Positions 9,203 through 18,345 of a stretch of DNA of 64,000 bases are shown in pieces (the stretch's first letter is position 1; the number at the start of each line of letters is the position of its first letter). The notes below the pieces were generated by a model, which had not been told where the DNA came from, did no database searches, and saw nothing but the letters and a program-made list of their open reading frames with translations. Source of the stretch: Campylobacter concisus (lineage in GTDB: Bacteria; Campylobacterota; Campylobacteria; Campylobacterales; Campylobacteraceae); the NCBI GenBank assembly GCA_002092835.1, contig LVWL01000019.1, positions 236,267 to 300,266 on the forward strand, in the 5' to 3' direction. The position numbers and the translations under genes are program-made.

Positions 9203-11451
9203 CTATAAACCTTGATGATAAAGCCACGCGTGACATCTTTTACGATCACTTCTGAGCTAAAGCTGATCCTTGCAAAATCGCCAAATTCTTCTTTTATAAG
9301 CTCGGCTGCTGCCTTTGCACGCTCTTTACCAACGCCATAATTTACATAGTTATTTAGCCTGCCAAGATCGTCTTTTTTGATGCTTTGAGCCACATTTGAT
9401 GGGATGACAAAATTTTTCTTATCTACGATCGGAATTATCTCATAAAGGTAGTTTGAGTTAAATCTTTGCAAAAATTCGCTCACTCTATTCTTACACATCA
9501 CGCTAATCTTATCTTTTGCGTCCATGTCATCACACTCAAGGCTAGAGATCAAAACTAGCTTTGTTGGCGTCTCTGGTTTAGTTGTCGCCTGCAAGATATT
9601 TTTTAAATTCACATTTTCGTTTTCAAGTTCATCTTGCCTATTTAAATTTTGCTCGATATCTTTTTGAAGTTCGATGATCTTGGCATTTACTGGACTTCCT
9701 TTTACGCTAGATGAGCTAAGTTCATTTATTTTAGAATTTAACCTCTCAATCGTCTTATTACTCTCGTTTAACTTATGTTTTGCGCTTTCAAGCTCATTTT
9801 GCAAGCTTAGCAAATTTTTGCCACCACTGTTGTTGCTATCTGCTAAAAGTGTCGAAGTGTCAACTATCTTTTTTTGCAAAATATTTATTTGCTGACGCAA
9901 AATTTCATAGTTTTGCATATCGATCTTTAGTGTTCTTTTTTGAGCTTCTAGCTCACTTTGCTTTGCTGCTAGCATTTGGCTTGTTTGAGTGAGATTATTT
10001 TCTAGCTCTTTTATCTTTTCATCTTTTAAATTTATCTTTGTACTTAAATTTTTTAACTCGCTGTCATTTAAACCAAGCTTTTGAGTTTGCAAAGAGATAG
10101 TTTGATTTTGCTCAAATAAAGTTTTTAAAAATTTATTTGTCTTTGTATCAAGCGTCTTTAGCTCATCTCGTGCATTTTTAAGACTTTCTTCACTTAAATT
10201 TAGTTTTTTATTTAGCTCATTTAGACTTGTATTTGCATCTAAATTTTGCTTCTCTAGCTTTTTATTTATCAAATTTAACCGGTCAAGATCTTTTTTAAGC
10301 GAGCTTATATTTTCATTTGCGAGTTTATTTTCCTGCTCGCTTTTAAGATTTTTTTCTTTTAGATCATTAAAGCTTTTATGAAGTGCCGCAAGAGAGGCAT
10401 TTAGCTCTAAATTTTTACCATTGTAGTTTTCAACTGCCAAATCTTTTGAGTTTAAATTTTTCTTTATCTCATCAAGCTCATAAATTCTATCTTTTAAGGC
10501 AGTTTGGTTCGACTCAAGTGCTTCCTCAAGATCAATTATCTTATTTGCCTTTTTTGAAAGCTCATCTTCCATAACACTTTTTTGCGTTTCAAAGCCATCA
10601 GTTAGTGCATTTATCTCTTTTTCGTAGCTAAATTTTTGTGTCTTAGCGTCACTCTTTGCTCGCTCGATCTCCTCTTTTAAAAGCAAAATTTCTTTTTTTT
10701 CGTTTTTATCTTTTTCATTTTGAGTATTTTCATACTCTTTTATTAGAGCGTCTTTTTGAGCCAGTGTCGTATTTAGCTCTATATTTTGCTCTTTTAAAGC
10801 TGTGTAATTTGCCTCAGCTGCCTCTTTAAATTTAACAAAATTTGCTTCGATGTCTTTTACCTTACTTTCATCGCCATTTTTTGCCTCATTTATCGCATTT
10901 TCAAGGTCTATTATCTTTTTTTCATAGGCTTTTGAGCTCTCAATCATATCAGCTTGAGCTTCATTTAGCCGTTTTGTGAGAGTTTGTATATTTTCAAAGT
11001 GTTGTGTTTCAAGCTCGCCAAGCGTCTTTTGATTTTTTTCAACTATCTCATTTTTTTCATTTTCGATATTTTTTTTCATCTCTGAAATTTTGCTTATAAA
11101 GTCTAAATTTTTCTCGCTGATATCGACATTATCAGTAGCTAAAATTTTATTTTTTTTACTTAGCTCACGAACTTGTTCTTGAAGTTCATTTACATCATTT
11201 GATAAATTTTGATCGCTCGTTTCAGTAAAATTTTGGATATAGCTTTTTGGAGTTATATATCCGCCATATTCATAAAGATCGTCTTTGCTGATGTATTTTT
11301 GTCTCTCTTCTTCTGGCAAATTATCAAAATTTATAGAATAGATCGTTTGATTAGTATCTTTTGGTGTCTCATCTTCTTTTGGAGATTTAAAAAACGATAG
11401 GCAAAAGCCAACTATCAAACAAAAAATAGCTAGTAAAATTTTATTTATCAA
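9199..11451 (-). CDS. Large membrane-anchored coiled-coil protein with OmpA-like tail
   Basis: A 750-residue protein. Residues 1-20 form one hydrophobic segment (ILLAIFCLIVGFCLSFF), a signal anchor. About 75-620 is an almost unbroken Lys/Glu/Asn/Leu-rich heptad-like coiled coil with many NxLKxxLxE blocks. The last about 110 residues are globular, beginning TKLVLISSLECDD, and contain VGKERAKAAAELIKEEFGD, which resembles the second half of OmpA peptidoglycan-binding domains. I infer an inner-membrane protein reaching across the periplasm. Function unknown. It lies 2 bases from the oxidoreductase gene and overlaps the methyltransferase start. Confidence 0.7.
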   Translation of the reverse strand: MINKILLAIFCLIVGFCLSFFKSPKEDETPKDTNQTIYSINFDNLPEEERQKYISKDDLYEYGGYITPKSYIQNFTETSDQNLSNDVNELQEQVRELSKKNKILATDNVDISEKNLDFISKISEMKKNIENEKNEIVEKNQKTLGELETQHFENIQTLTKRLNEAQADMIESSKAYEKKIIDLENAINEAKNGDESKVKDIEANFVKFKEAAEANYTALKEQNIELNTTLAQKDALIKEYENTQNEKDKNEKKEILLLKEEIERAKSDAKTQKFSYEKEINALTDGFETQKSVMEDELSKKANKIIDLEEALESNQTALKDRIYELDEIKKNLNSKDLAVENYNGKNLELNASLAALHKSFNDLKEKNLKSEQENKLANENISSLKKDLDRLNLINKKLEKQNLDANTSLNELNKKLNLSEESLKNARDELKTLDTKTNKFLKTLFEQNQTISLQTQKLGLNDSELKNLSTKINLKDEKIKELENNLTQTSQMLAAKQSELEAQKRTLKIDMQNYEILRQQINILQKKIVDTSTLLADSNNSGGKNLLSLQNELESAKHKLNESNKTIERLNSKINELSSSSVKGSPVNAKIIELQKDIEQNLNRQDELENENVNLKNILQATTKPETPTKLVLISSLECDDMDAKDKISVMCKNRVSEFLQRFNSNYLYEIIPIVDKKNFVIPSNVAQSIKKDDLGRLNNYVNYGVGKERAKAAAELIKEEFGDFARISFSSEVIVKDVTRGFIIKVYR

Positions 11452-11453
11452 GC

Positions 11454-12421
11454 TTATGCCTTGCCCTTTAAAATGTCTTTTATGACGTGATGAGCGTGAT
11501 TTAGAGCAACGACTATTGAGCCGCCATTTTTTAGCACGATGTCACCACCCACATAAAGTCCTGACACGCTACTTTGGTAGTTACTATCAACTATTGGAGT
11601 GCCCTTTTCATCGATTTTTATCTGACATTTTTGTAAAAAATCAACCGGACTTGAGCCACCTATTGCATAGACAACTCTGTCATAAACGCGAATTTTGCCA
11701 TTTTCGTAATGCACTCTAACCTTGCCTGATTCGTTATCTATCTCTTTTATATCGTGATTTAGCCTAACTTTTATCTTGCCGTGCTTTTCTAGCTCCCAAA
11801 GTGCACTTAAATTTGTCTCATTTACGCGGCTAAAATTATCTTTTCTATAAGCGATTGTGGTTTTATTGTATTGGCAAAGCTCGATCGCATACTCAACTGC
11901 TGAGTTTCCGCCACCTACGACAAGCACCTTTTCGCCGTTGTACAGCTATCGAGGTTAAAATTTACAACCGCGTTTAGTGAAGGCGGGATTTTATAATCAG
12001 GCTTATTTGGTCGTCCCATTTTGCCAATTGATATCATTACATTTTTAGCTTCATATACGGCTTTTGATGTAGTTACTTTAAAAATTTCTCCATCTTTTTT
12101 CACGCTCTCTACTTCAGAATTAAAAAAAGCTTCAATCTTTTCAGTATCAAGCAGCTTGTCAAAATAATCAAGCGTGCTCTCTTTCGTGCCATCCTCAAAT
12201 GAAACTACGCCATGTATCGTACTATCTTGCCCTTTATACTCTTTATCTACGCGTTTATTATCTTTATAAAATTTTCTTATCGTTTGGCTGTGATTATCAC
12301 CTTTTTCAAGAAGCAAAACGTTGTTTAAGCCATTTCTTTTTGCCTCAACTACGCTAGCAATTCCACAAGGTCCGCCACCAACAACAATTAGATCATAAAC
12401 ATTTACCATCTTTTTCTCCAA
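11454..12421 (-). CDS. NAD(P)/FAD-dependent oxidoreductase, YpdA/thioredoxin-reductase-like (frameshifted)
   Basis: Two frames together make one flavoprotein. The N-terminal part has the FAD dinucleotide motif VVGGGPCGIASVVEAKRNG near 13, and the second part starts with the NADPH motif VVGGGNSAVEYA and ends with the FAD motif YVGGDIVLKNGGSIVVALNH. There is no CxxC redox pair, so it is not thioredoxin reductase itself. It resembles bacillithiol-disulfide reductase YpdA and related proteins. The frames meet at 11938, where adding one T to GTTG restores a 322-residue protein. The real start is probably Met1 or Met5. It is followed closely by the coiled-coil gene and lies 12 bases downstream of aroF. 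Confidence 0.8.
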
Positions 12422-12433
12422 ATTTTATAAATT

Positions 12434-13773
12434 CTAAGCTTTTTTAACTAGATCAGCCATCAAGAATGCAAGCTCAAGTGCCTGATCAGCATTTAGCCTT
12501 GGGTCACATTGTGTTTCATATCTTTGCTCAAGCGAACTTTCAGTGATGTTTAATGCCCCACCCGTGCACTCAGTCACGTCTTGGCCTGTCATCTCAAGAT
12601 GTACGCCGCCAGCCCTTGTGCCCTCAGCTTTGTGAATTTCAAAAAAGCTTCTAACTTCGCTTATTATCTTGTCAAATTCTCTGGTTTTGTAGTTATTTGA
12701 GGTTTTTACGGTGTTGCCATGCATCGGATCGATACTATAAACGATATTTAGCCCTTCTCGCTTTAGCTCTCTTAAAATTTTTGGTAAATTTTCGCCTATC
12801 TTATCAGCACCCATTCTGATTATCACGTTTAGTCTGCCAGCTTCATTTTCTGGATTTAGTTTATTTGCAAGAGCGACGACATCTTCAGCCTTTGCACTTG
12901 GTCCGATCTTTACACCGATAGGATTTTTCACACCACTTAAAAAATGTACGTGAGCGTCGTTTATACACGTGTTCTTTCGCCTATCCAAAGCATATGAGCC
13001 GAGCAGTCGTACCACTCACCGCTAAGACTATCAACTCTAGTTAAAGCCTCCTCATAAGGTAGCAAAAGCGCCTCGTGAGATGTATAAACCGCAGTTTGAT
13101 TTATGACTGGCGTATTTGCTGAAGTGATGCCACAAGCTGCCATAAATGAAAGCGTCTTTGTTAGCTCATCAGCTAGTTTTGCGTATTTCTCGCCGATCTC
13201 TGGCTTTTTAACAAAGCCTAAATTCCACTTATGCACTTGATGAAGGTCGGCCAAACCGCCTCTTGAAAAGGCTCTAAGCAAGTTCATCGTAGATGCACTT
13301 TGATAATACGCCTCTATCATGCGTTTTGGATCAGGCACTCTTGCCTTTTCGTCAAATTCAAAGCCATTTATAATATCGCCTCTATAGCTTGGAAGCTTAA
13401 TGCCATTTGCCTCTTCAAAATCACTACTCCTAGGCTTTGCAAACTGCCCTGCCACGCGGCCCACTTTGACCACTGGATAGCCACCAGCAAAGGTTAAAAC
13501 TATCGCCATTTGAAGTAAAACCTTAAACATATCTCTGATGTTGTTTGCATTAAAATTTGTAAAGCTCTCAGCGCAGTCGCCACCTTGAAGCAAAAATGCC
13601 TCACCATTACAAACTTTTGCAAGTTCTTCTTTTAAGCTTCTAGCCTCGCCAGCAAAGACCAAAGGAGGAAGCGATTTTAATTTTTCTTCGACCTCTTTAA
13701 GCTCTTTTAAATCTGGGTAATTTGGTTGTTGCAAGATATTAAATTCTCTCCAGCTATCGCGGTTCCAAGTCAT
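12434..13773 (-). CDS. aroF: Class II 3-deoxy-7-phosphoheptulonate synthase (frameshifted)
   Basis: First enzyme of the shikimate pathway, joining phosphoenolpyruvate and erythrose-4-phosphate. The N-terminal part ([33 protein letters not shown]) and C-terminal part ([48 protein letters not shown]) are the class II plant/Helicobacter type, not the class I enzyme. The frame breaks at about 12963-12969 after WIGERTRV. One added base restores 446 residues, the normal class II length. Since the pathway is central, a sequencing deletion is likely. Transcribed from its own promoter, divergent from the RarD pair. Confidence 0.92.
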
Positions 13774-13810
13774 TTATTTTCCTATCTTTTTTGCCTTAAA
13801 TTAGACGCTG

Positions 13811-13816
13811 ATTATA
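13811..13816 (-). promoter_or_regulatory. -10 box upstream of aroF
   Basis: TATAAT on the minus strand lies about 38 bases upstream of the aroF ATG in the 144-base divergent gap to the first rarD-like gene. A perfect palindrome, CCATTAATGG, sits at 13842-13851 in the same gap, near the expected -35 position, and might be an operator. No known regulator motif was recognised. Confidence 0.5.
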
Positions 13817-13917
13817 TCACGGCAAACTTAAAAAATAAAAGCCATTAATGGGCTATTAAAGATATTTTGCCTACAATCGCTACTTTAAATTTACCCAAAA
13901 AGGAGCAGAATTTTTTC

Positions 13918-14805
13918 ATGATAAAAGGCATATTTTATTCGCTTTTGGCATCTGTTTTGTTTAACTGCATCTACTACATGTCAGTGCTCATGAACCCCAT
14001 CAGCACGCAAGCTCTTGTTGGATACCGCATGATCTTTGCCATGCCTTTTGTCATCGCAGCCATTTTTTTGTTAAAACAGCAGCGAAATTTCAAATTTTTA
14101 CTTCTAAAAATAAAGCTAAAACCTAAAATTTTACTAGTTTTACTAGCTACCTCGCTCATTGTCTCATTTCAGATGTGGCTCTATCTCTGGGCTCCAAGCA
14201 ACGGATCAGCGCTAAAAGTCTCTATCGGCTACCTCATCATGCCAATAGTCATGGTCCTTTTTGGACGGATATTTTTTAAAGAGCACCTCTCTAAAACAAA
14301 GCTAGCCTCGATATTTTTTGCAGCCCTTGGCGTCTTTAGCACAGCTATACTAAGCGGCGGCATCTCGTGGGAGAGCGCTGTAGTTTTTTGCCTTTATCCA
14401 GTCTATTTTGCCATTAGAAAGTACTACAACCTTGCAAATTTCTCAAGCTTTGTTATAGAGATAATTTTTATGTTTTTATTCTCATTTTATTTTGCGCTCA
14501 CAGCCGATATGAACTACGTGATGAGCCAAAATCCAAACATCTACTATCTGCTCATCTTGCTTGGTGCTATCAGCGGCATAGCCCTCATCGCCCAGATCCT
14601 CTCAAGCACGCTCGTGCCGATAAATGTACTAGGTTTGCTTACATATTTTGAGCCTATAATGATGCTTTTTGTCTCATTTGCTATCGGCGAGAGACTGGAG
14701 AAAAGCTCATACTTTTTAATGATCTGCCTAGCCATCTCGGTCACACTTTTGATGATAGATAGTATAAATTCTATAAAAGGCGACAAAAATACCAAGACTA
14801 AATGA
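13918..14805 (+). CDS. EamA/RarD-family membrane transporter (first of tandem pair)
   Basis: A roughly 295-residue protein with about ten hydrophobic helices arranged as two EamA halves, of the RarD (drug/metabolite transporter) type. Substrate unknown. The start is placed at the ATG at 13918 because AGGAGCAG lies about 10 bases upstream. An earlier in-frame TTG at 13867 would add an unlikely polar leader. Its stop overlaps the ATG of the next, paralogous gene (ATGA at 14802-14805), so the two are coupled. Similar length and fold suggest they arose by duplication. Confidence 0.8.
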   Translation: MIKGIFYSLLASVLFNCIYYMSVLMNPISTQALVGYRMIFAMPFVIAAIFLLKQQRNFKFLLLKIKLKPKILLVLLATSLIVSFQMWLYLWAPSNGSALKVSIGYLIMPIVMVLFGRIFFKEHLSKTKLASIFFAALGVFSTAILSGGISWESAVVFCLYPVYFAIRKYYNLANFSSFVIEIIFMFLFSFYFALTADMNYVMSQNPNIYYLLILLGAISGIALIAQILSSTLVPINVLGLLTYFEPIMMLFVSFAIGERLEKSSYFLMICLAISVTLLMIDSINSIKGDKNTKTK

Positions 14806-15676
14806 GAGCCAAAAAGGCGTTATTCTCGCGCTTAGCGCCTTTTTTATGTGGGGGTTTTTGGCGGTTTATTTCAACCTCTTTAGCAAAGATGTCGATGCTT
14901 ATGAAATTTTAGCTCATAGGGTCATTTGGTCGTTTTTCTTGATGGCTGGCGTGCTTTATTTTAGTGGCAAAATGGGTGAAATTTTTACTTTACTTAAAGA
15001 TATTCGTTCGCTAAAAATCCTATTTTTGAGTGGCATATTTATCACCACAAACTGGGGCGTTTATGTCTATGCGGTTAGCAATGGAAAAATTTTAGATACA
15101 AGCCTGGGCTATTTTATAAATCCCCTAATAAGCATGCTCCTTGGTGTTATCATCTTTAAAGAAAGGCTAAATAAAAGCGGAATTTTAGCCATTTGCATAG
15201 TCGTTTTAGCCATTAGCGTACAAATTTATGCCCAAGGCGGATTGCCATTAGTTTCTATCATCTTGCCGCTTTCATTTGGATTTTATGCAGCAGTTAGAAA
15301 GATGGCAAAGATTAGCGCATTTAACGGGCTTTTTATAGAGACATTTTTTATGTTCCCATTTGCACTTGCCTACGTTTTTTACATAGCATTTTTAGGCAAA
15401 AGCCACTTTGGACTAAACGAGGACTCACTTTTAATGATCGCTTCAAGCATCGTAACTATCGTGCCGCTTGTCGCTTTTAACGCAGCGGCAACAAGGATAA
15501 ATTTAACAACGATTGGCTACTTGCAATACATCTCGCCGACCATCGCGATCCTTTGTGCGGTCTTCATTTACGGCGAAAATTTAGACGGCTACAAGGTCAT
15601 CTCGTTTTGTATGATCTGGCTGGCACTTGCGATAATTAGCATAGATAAATTTAGAAAAAGGAGTAAAAATGAATAG
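14802..15676 (+). CDS. rarD: RarD-family transporter (second of tandem pair; probable 1-base lesion at start)
   Basis: Ten-helix drug/metabolite transporter, RarD type (FFMWGFLAVYFNLF near the N-terminus is the usual first helix; SYVSPTIA-like YLQYISPTIAIL near the end). The first ATG in the long frame is at 14846, inside helix 1, which cannot be the true start. The ATG at 14802 overlaps the previous stop but is out of frame. Adding one A to the A5 run at 14811-14815 joins it to give MRAKKGVILALSAFFMW and a normal 291 residues. I infer another homopolymer deletion. Ends 7 bases into the next gene. Confidence 0.8.
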
Positions 15677-16121
15677 CGTTACGATTTATTTGCTGCTTGC
15701 GTTTTTTGCAGCGCTTATTTTATATTTTCAGATACAAAAACTAACCAGAAAGCTAGACGAAGAGGGAGCTGTGCCAGCCTACCAAAAAGCTACGCAAGAG
15801 GTTTTGGAAAATTTAAGCAATGCTGAAAAATACCCTAAATTTTGCAACGCAATATTTAAAAAAATAAACGCCTTAAGGCAGGATATTTTATTTGAAGATG
15901 CGTTAAATAGTGAGTCTGAAAAAGATAAAGCATTAGATGCCTTAGAGCAAATAAGAGAAAAATTAGAAACTTTATCAAAGAAAGAAGATTTAAGCTGGGA
16001 GAGCGAACTCTTTGTGATCTTAGACGAGCTTGATGGCTTTGTAAGGGCAAATTTTAAAGACGGCGAAAACAAGGCCGAGAGCTTAAGAGACGAACTAAAA
16101 AGAGAATTTGATGAGTTGTAA
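15669..16121 (+). CDS. Small membrane-anchored coiled-coil protein
   Basis: Unrecognised 150-residue protein. Residues 2-20 (SVTIYLLLAFFAALILYF) form one transmembrane helix, and the rest is acidic and helical with likely coiled coil (LEQIREKLETLSKKEDLSW, ELFVILDELDGFV). It overlaps the rarD stop by 8 bases and probably belongs to that operon, not to the restriction genes 64 bases downstream. No enzymatic motif is visible. Confidence 0.65.
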   Translation: MNSVTIYLLLAFFAALILYFQIQKLTRKLDEEGAVPAYQKATQEVLENLSNAEKYPKFCNAIFKKINALRQDILFEDALNSESEKDKALDALEQIREKLETLSKKEDLSWESELFVILDELDGFVRANFKDGENKAESLRDELKREFDEL

Positions 16122-16146
16122 AAAGATACTTAAAAAGTGTAAGCTA

Positions 16147-16152
16147 TAGAAT
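16147..16152 (+). promoter_or_regulatory. Possible -10 box for mcrBC
   Basis: TAGAAT (as part of TATAGAATAAT) lies about 34 bases upstream of the mcrB ATG, which is preceded by a good AGGAGA site at 16172-16177. This suggests mcrBC has its own promoter. No -35 was recognised. Confidence 0.4.
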
Positions 16153-16185
16153 AATGGGAGTAATCAAAAACTACAGGAGAGAAAT

Positions 16186-18345
16186 ATGATAAACGATGAT
16201 TTAAAAAATAAAATTTTAGATGGGTTTAAGTATTTTACAAATAGATACGCTCAAGATATAACTTATCGCAAAAACGACGAAACAACACGCCGCAAATTAA
16301 GTAATTTTTGTGAAAATTTAAAAATTTTTTCTAATAATATATTTAATGGCTTTGAAACCGTAGATCATGGGAAGTGGCAAAATAGCGGAAATATTTCAAA
16401 ATATATATGGAATAGATATAAGCCCTTTAAAAACGAATCTCATTTAGTTATTTATTTTGCCGTTTTAGCAAAACCAAGTAATTTTTATATATCCATAGGA
16501 CTAATTGATACAAAACTAAGCGATACAGAAGAAAAACTGAAAGATGAAATATATAACTTTCTAGAGTCAGAATGCAAAAAGATACATGTTGATGGTTTTA
16601 AGCTTGATAAATTTGAATTTGAATTTGAAAAAAATATATTTTTTGCTATAGAGAGTGTAGATGCTTTTACAACTCTTGACTACACAAGCTTACTTAATGC
16701 GCTAACAAATGTATATCATCTAACGTATGAGAAATTTTATAAAAACACAGAAAATAATCAACAAAACAATAGTGATAGTGAAGGATATAAAATGACCGAT
16801 GATGACAAAAAGTCAACTAGTCCCCTTAATCAAATTTTATATGGTCCTCCAGGAACTGGAAAGACATACAGTACAGTGACAAAAGCTATCGAGATAATAG
16901 AAGAAAGAAAAGTTGATATAAGCGAAAACAGAAATGATCTAAAAAAGAAATTTGATGGATATATACGAAGTGGACAAATAAAATTCGTAACATTTCATCA
17001 AAGCTATGGATATGAAGAATTTGTTGAGGGCATAAAGCCTATTTTAGGCAATAGTGAAACCGACAATAACAAGGAAATAAAATACGATATTGAAGATGGT
17101 ATTTTTAAAACACTTTGCAAAATGGCGCAAAATATTGAAGGTAAAACAAGCAACAAATTTGACTTTAATGATAATATAAATTTTTGGAAGATGTCTTTAG
17201 GGGACTCTCAAAAACCAGAAGAAGATTTTGTGTTTGAATATTGCATCAAAAACAATGTTGTCTTACTTGGCTTTGGTGATTGGATTAATTTTAGCGGTTG
17301 TGAAAACGCCAAGCAAATTTCAAAACGCATGGAAAAAGAAATGGTAGATTTTTCAGCCACAGCCATCAATAGACTAAAAAACGAGATAAAAAACGGTGAT
17401 ATAATCTTAATTTCACTAGGAAACAAAAAACTAAGAGCGGTAGCTAGAGTGACTGGTGAGTATAAATATTTAGATCGAGATGATCTTGAAAGTTTTGTTC
17501 AAGCTAGAAGCGTTGAGTGGATTTTTATACCAGATGAGCCGATTTATTATGAAAAAATTTTATACAAACAATTCTCGCAAATGAGTATTTATAATATAAA
17601 AGATAATTTAAAAATAGATGAGTTTAAACAAATTTTTACAAAAGATAGTCAAAAAATTGAAAAAAATTATATCTTAATCATCGACGAGATCAATCGCGGA
17701 AATATCTCTAAAATTTTTGGTGAGCTCATAACTCTTATAGAGCCGTCAAAGAGGCTCGGAGCAGATAATGAGATAATGGTGGAGCTGCCATACTCAAAAG
17801 AAAAATTTGGAGTGCCGTCAAATTTATACATAATAGGTACGATGAATACAGCAGATCGCAGCATAGCACTTATGGATACGGCTCTTAGAAGAAGGTTTGA
17901 ATTTGTGGAGATGATGCCACAACCGGAACTTCTAAAAGATATTAAGATCATTAAAAACGGAGATGACACCGACATAAAGCTCAATGAAATGCTTAAAACG
18001 ATAAACGATCGTATAGAATATCTTTACGACAGAGATCAAACGATAGGACATGCCTATTTTATGTCACTAAAAGATGGCGCTGATATAGAAGAGCTAGCCT
18101 CAATCTTTAAAAATAAAATTTTACCGCTACTTCAAGAGTATTTTTATGACGATTGGGAAAAGATAAGGCTGGTACTAGGAGATAATGGGCTTCTAAAAGA
18201 AAAAGAGAAAGATAGAAAATTGCTTGTGTTGGATGGCAAAGAATACGAAACTGATAAAATTTTATATGAGATAAAATTTGAAGCCTTTAAAGAACCAGAA
18301 AACTATATAAAAATTTACGAACAAAACAAAATGCAAGAGCAATGA
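16186..18345 (+). CDS. mcrB: McrB-type AAA+ GTPase subunit of type IV restriction system, with inserted PUA/EVE-like domain
   Basis: McrB recognises modified DNA and uses GTP to power translocation and McrC cutting. In this 719-residue protein, residues 1-190 form an N-terminal domain like those seen in McrB relatives. Then come Walker A GPPGTGKT (220-227), Walker B IIDEINRGN (498-506) and the McrB hallmark MNTADRSIALMD from 553, with RRRFEF after it. Between Walker A and B, about 330-460, is an insertion beginning FWKMSLG (333-339), with GDIILISLGNKKLRAVARV and SVEWIF (445 is Trp). This pattern resembles PUA/EVE modified-base readers. An internal ATG with its own ribosome site lies at codon 203. 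It overlaps mcrC by 4 bases. More AT-rich in feel than its neighbours, so possibly acquired. Confidence 0.9.
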   Translation: MINDDLKNKILDGFKYFTNRYAQDITYRKNDETTRRKLSNFCENLKIFSNNIFNGFETVDHGKWQNSGNISKYIWNRYKPFKNESHLVIYFAVLAKPSNFYISIGLIDTKLSDTEEKLKDEIYNFLESECKKIHVDGFKLDKFEFEFEKNIFFAIESVDAFTTLDYTSLLNALTNVYHLTYEKFYKNTENNQQNNSDSEGYKMTDDDKKSTSPLNQILYGPPGTGKTYSTVTKAIEIIEERKVDISENRNDLKKKFDGYIRSGQIKFVTFHQSYGYEEFVEGIKPILGNSETDNNKEIKYDIEDGIFKTLCKMAQNIEGKTSNKFDFNDNINFWKMSLGDSQKPEEDFVFEYCIKNNVVLLGFGDWINFSGCENAKQISKRMEKEMVDFSATAINRLKNEIKNGDIILISLGNKKLRAVARVTGEYKYLDRDDLESFVQARSVEWIFIPDEPIYYEKILYKQFSQMSIYNIKDNLKIDEFKQIFTKDSQKIEKNYILIIDEINRGNISKIFGELITLIEPSKRLGADNEIMVELPYSKEKFGVPSNLYIIGTMNTADRSIALMDTALRRRFEFVEMMPQPELLKDIKIIKNGDDTDIKLNEMLKTINDRIEYLYDRDQTIGHAYFMSLKDGADIEELASIFKNKILPLLQEYFYDDWEKIRLVLGDNGLLKEKEKDRKLLVLDGKEYETDKILYEIKFEAFKEPENYIKIYEQNKMQEQ

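Noticed and set aside
13867..13917. TTG start for the first RarD-like gene
   Set aside because: The ATG at 13918 has a clear AGGAG site and gives the normal helix 1. The extension is polar and not expected.
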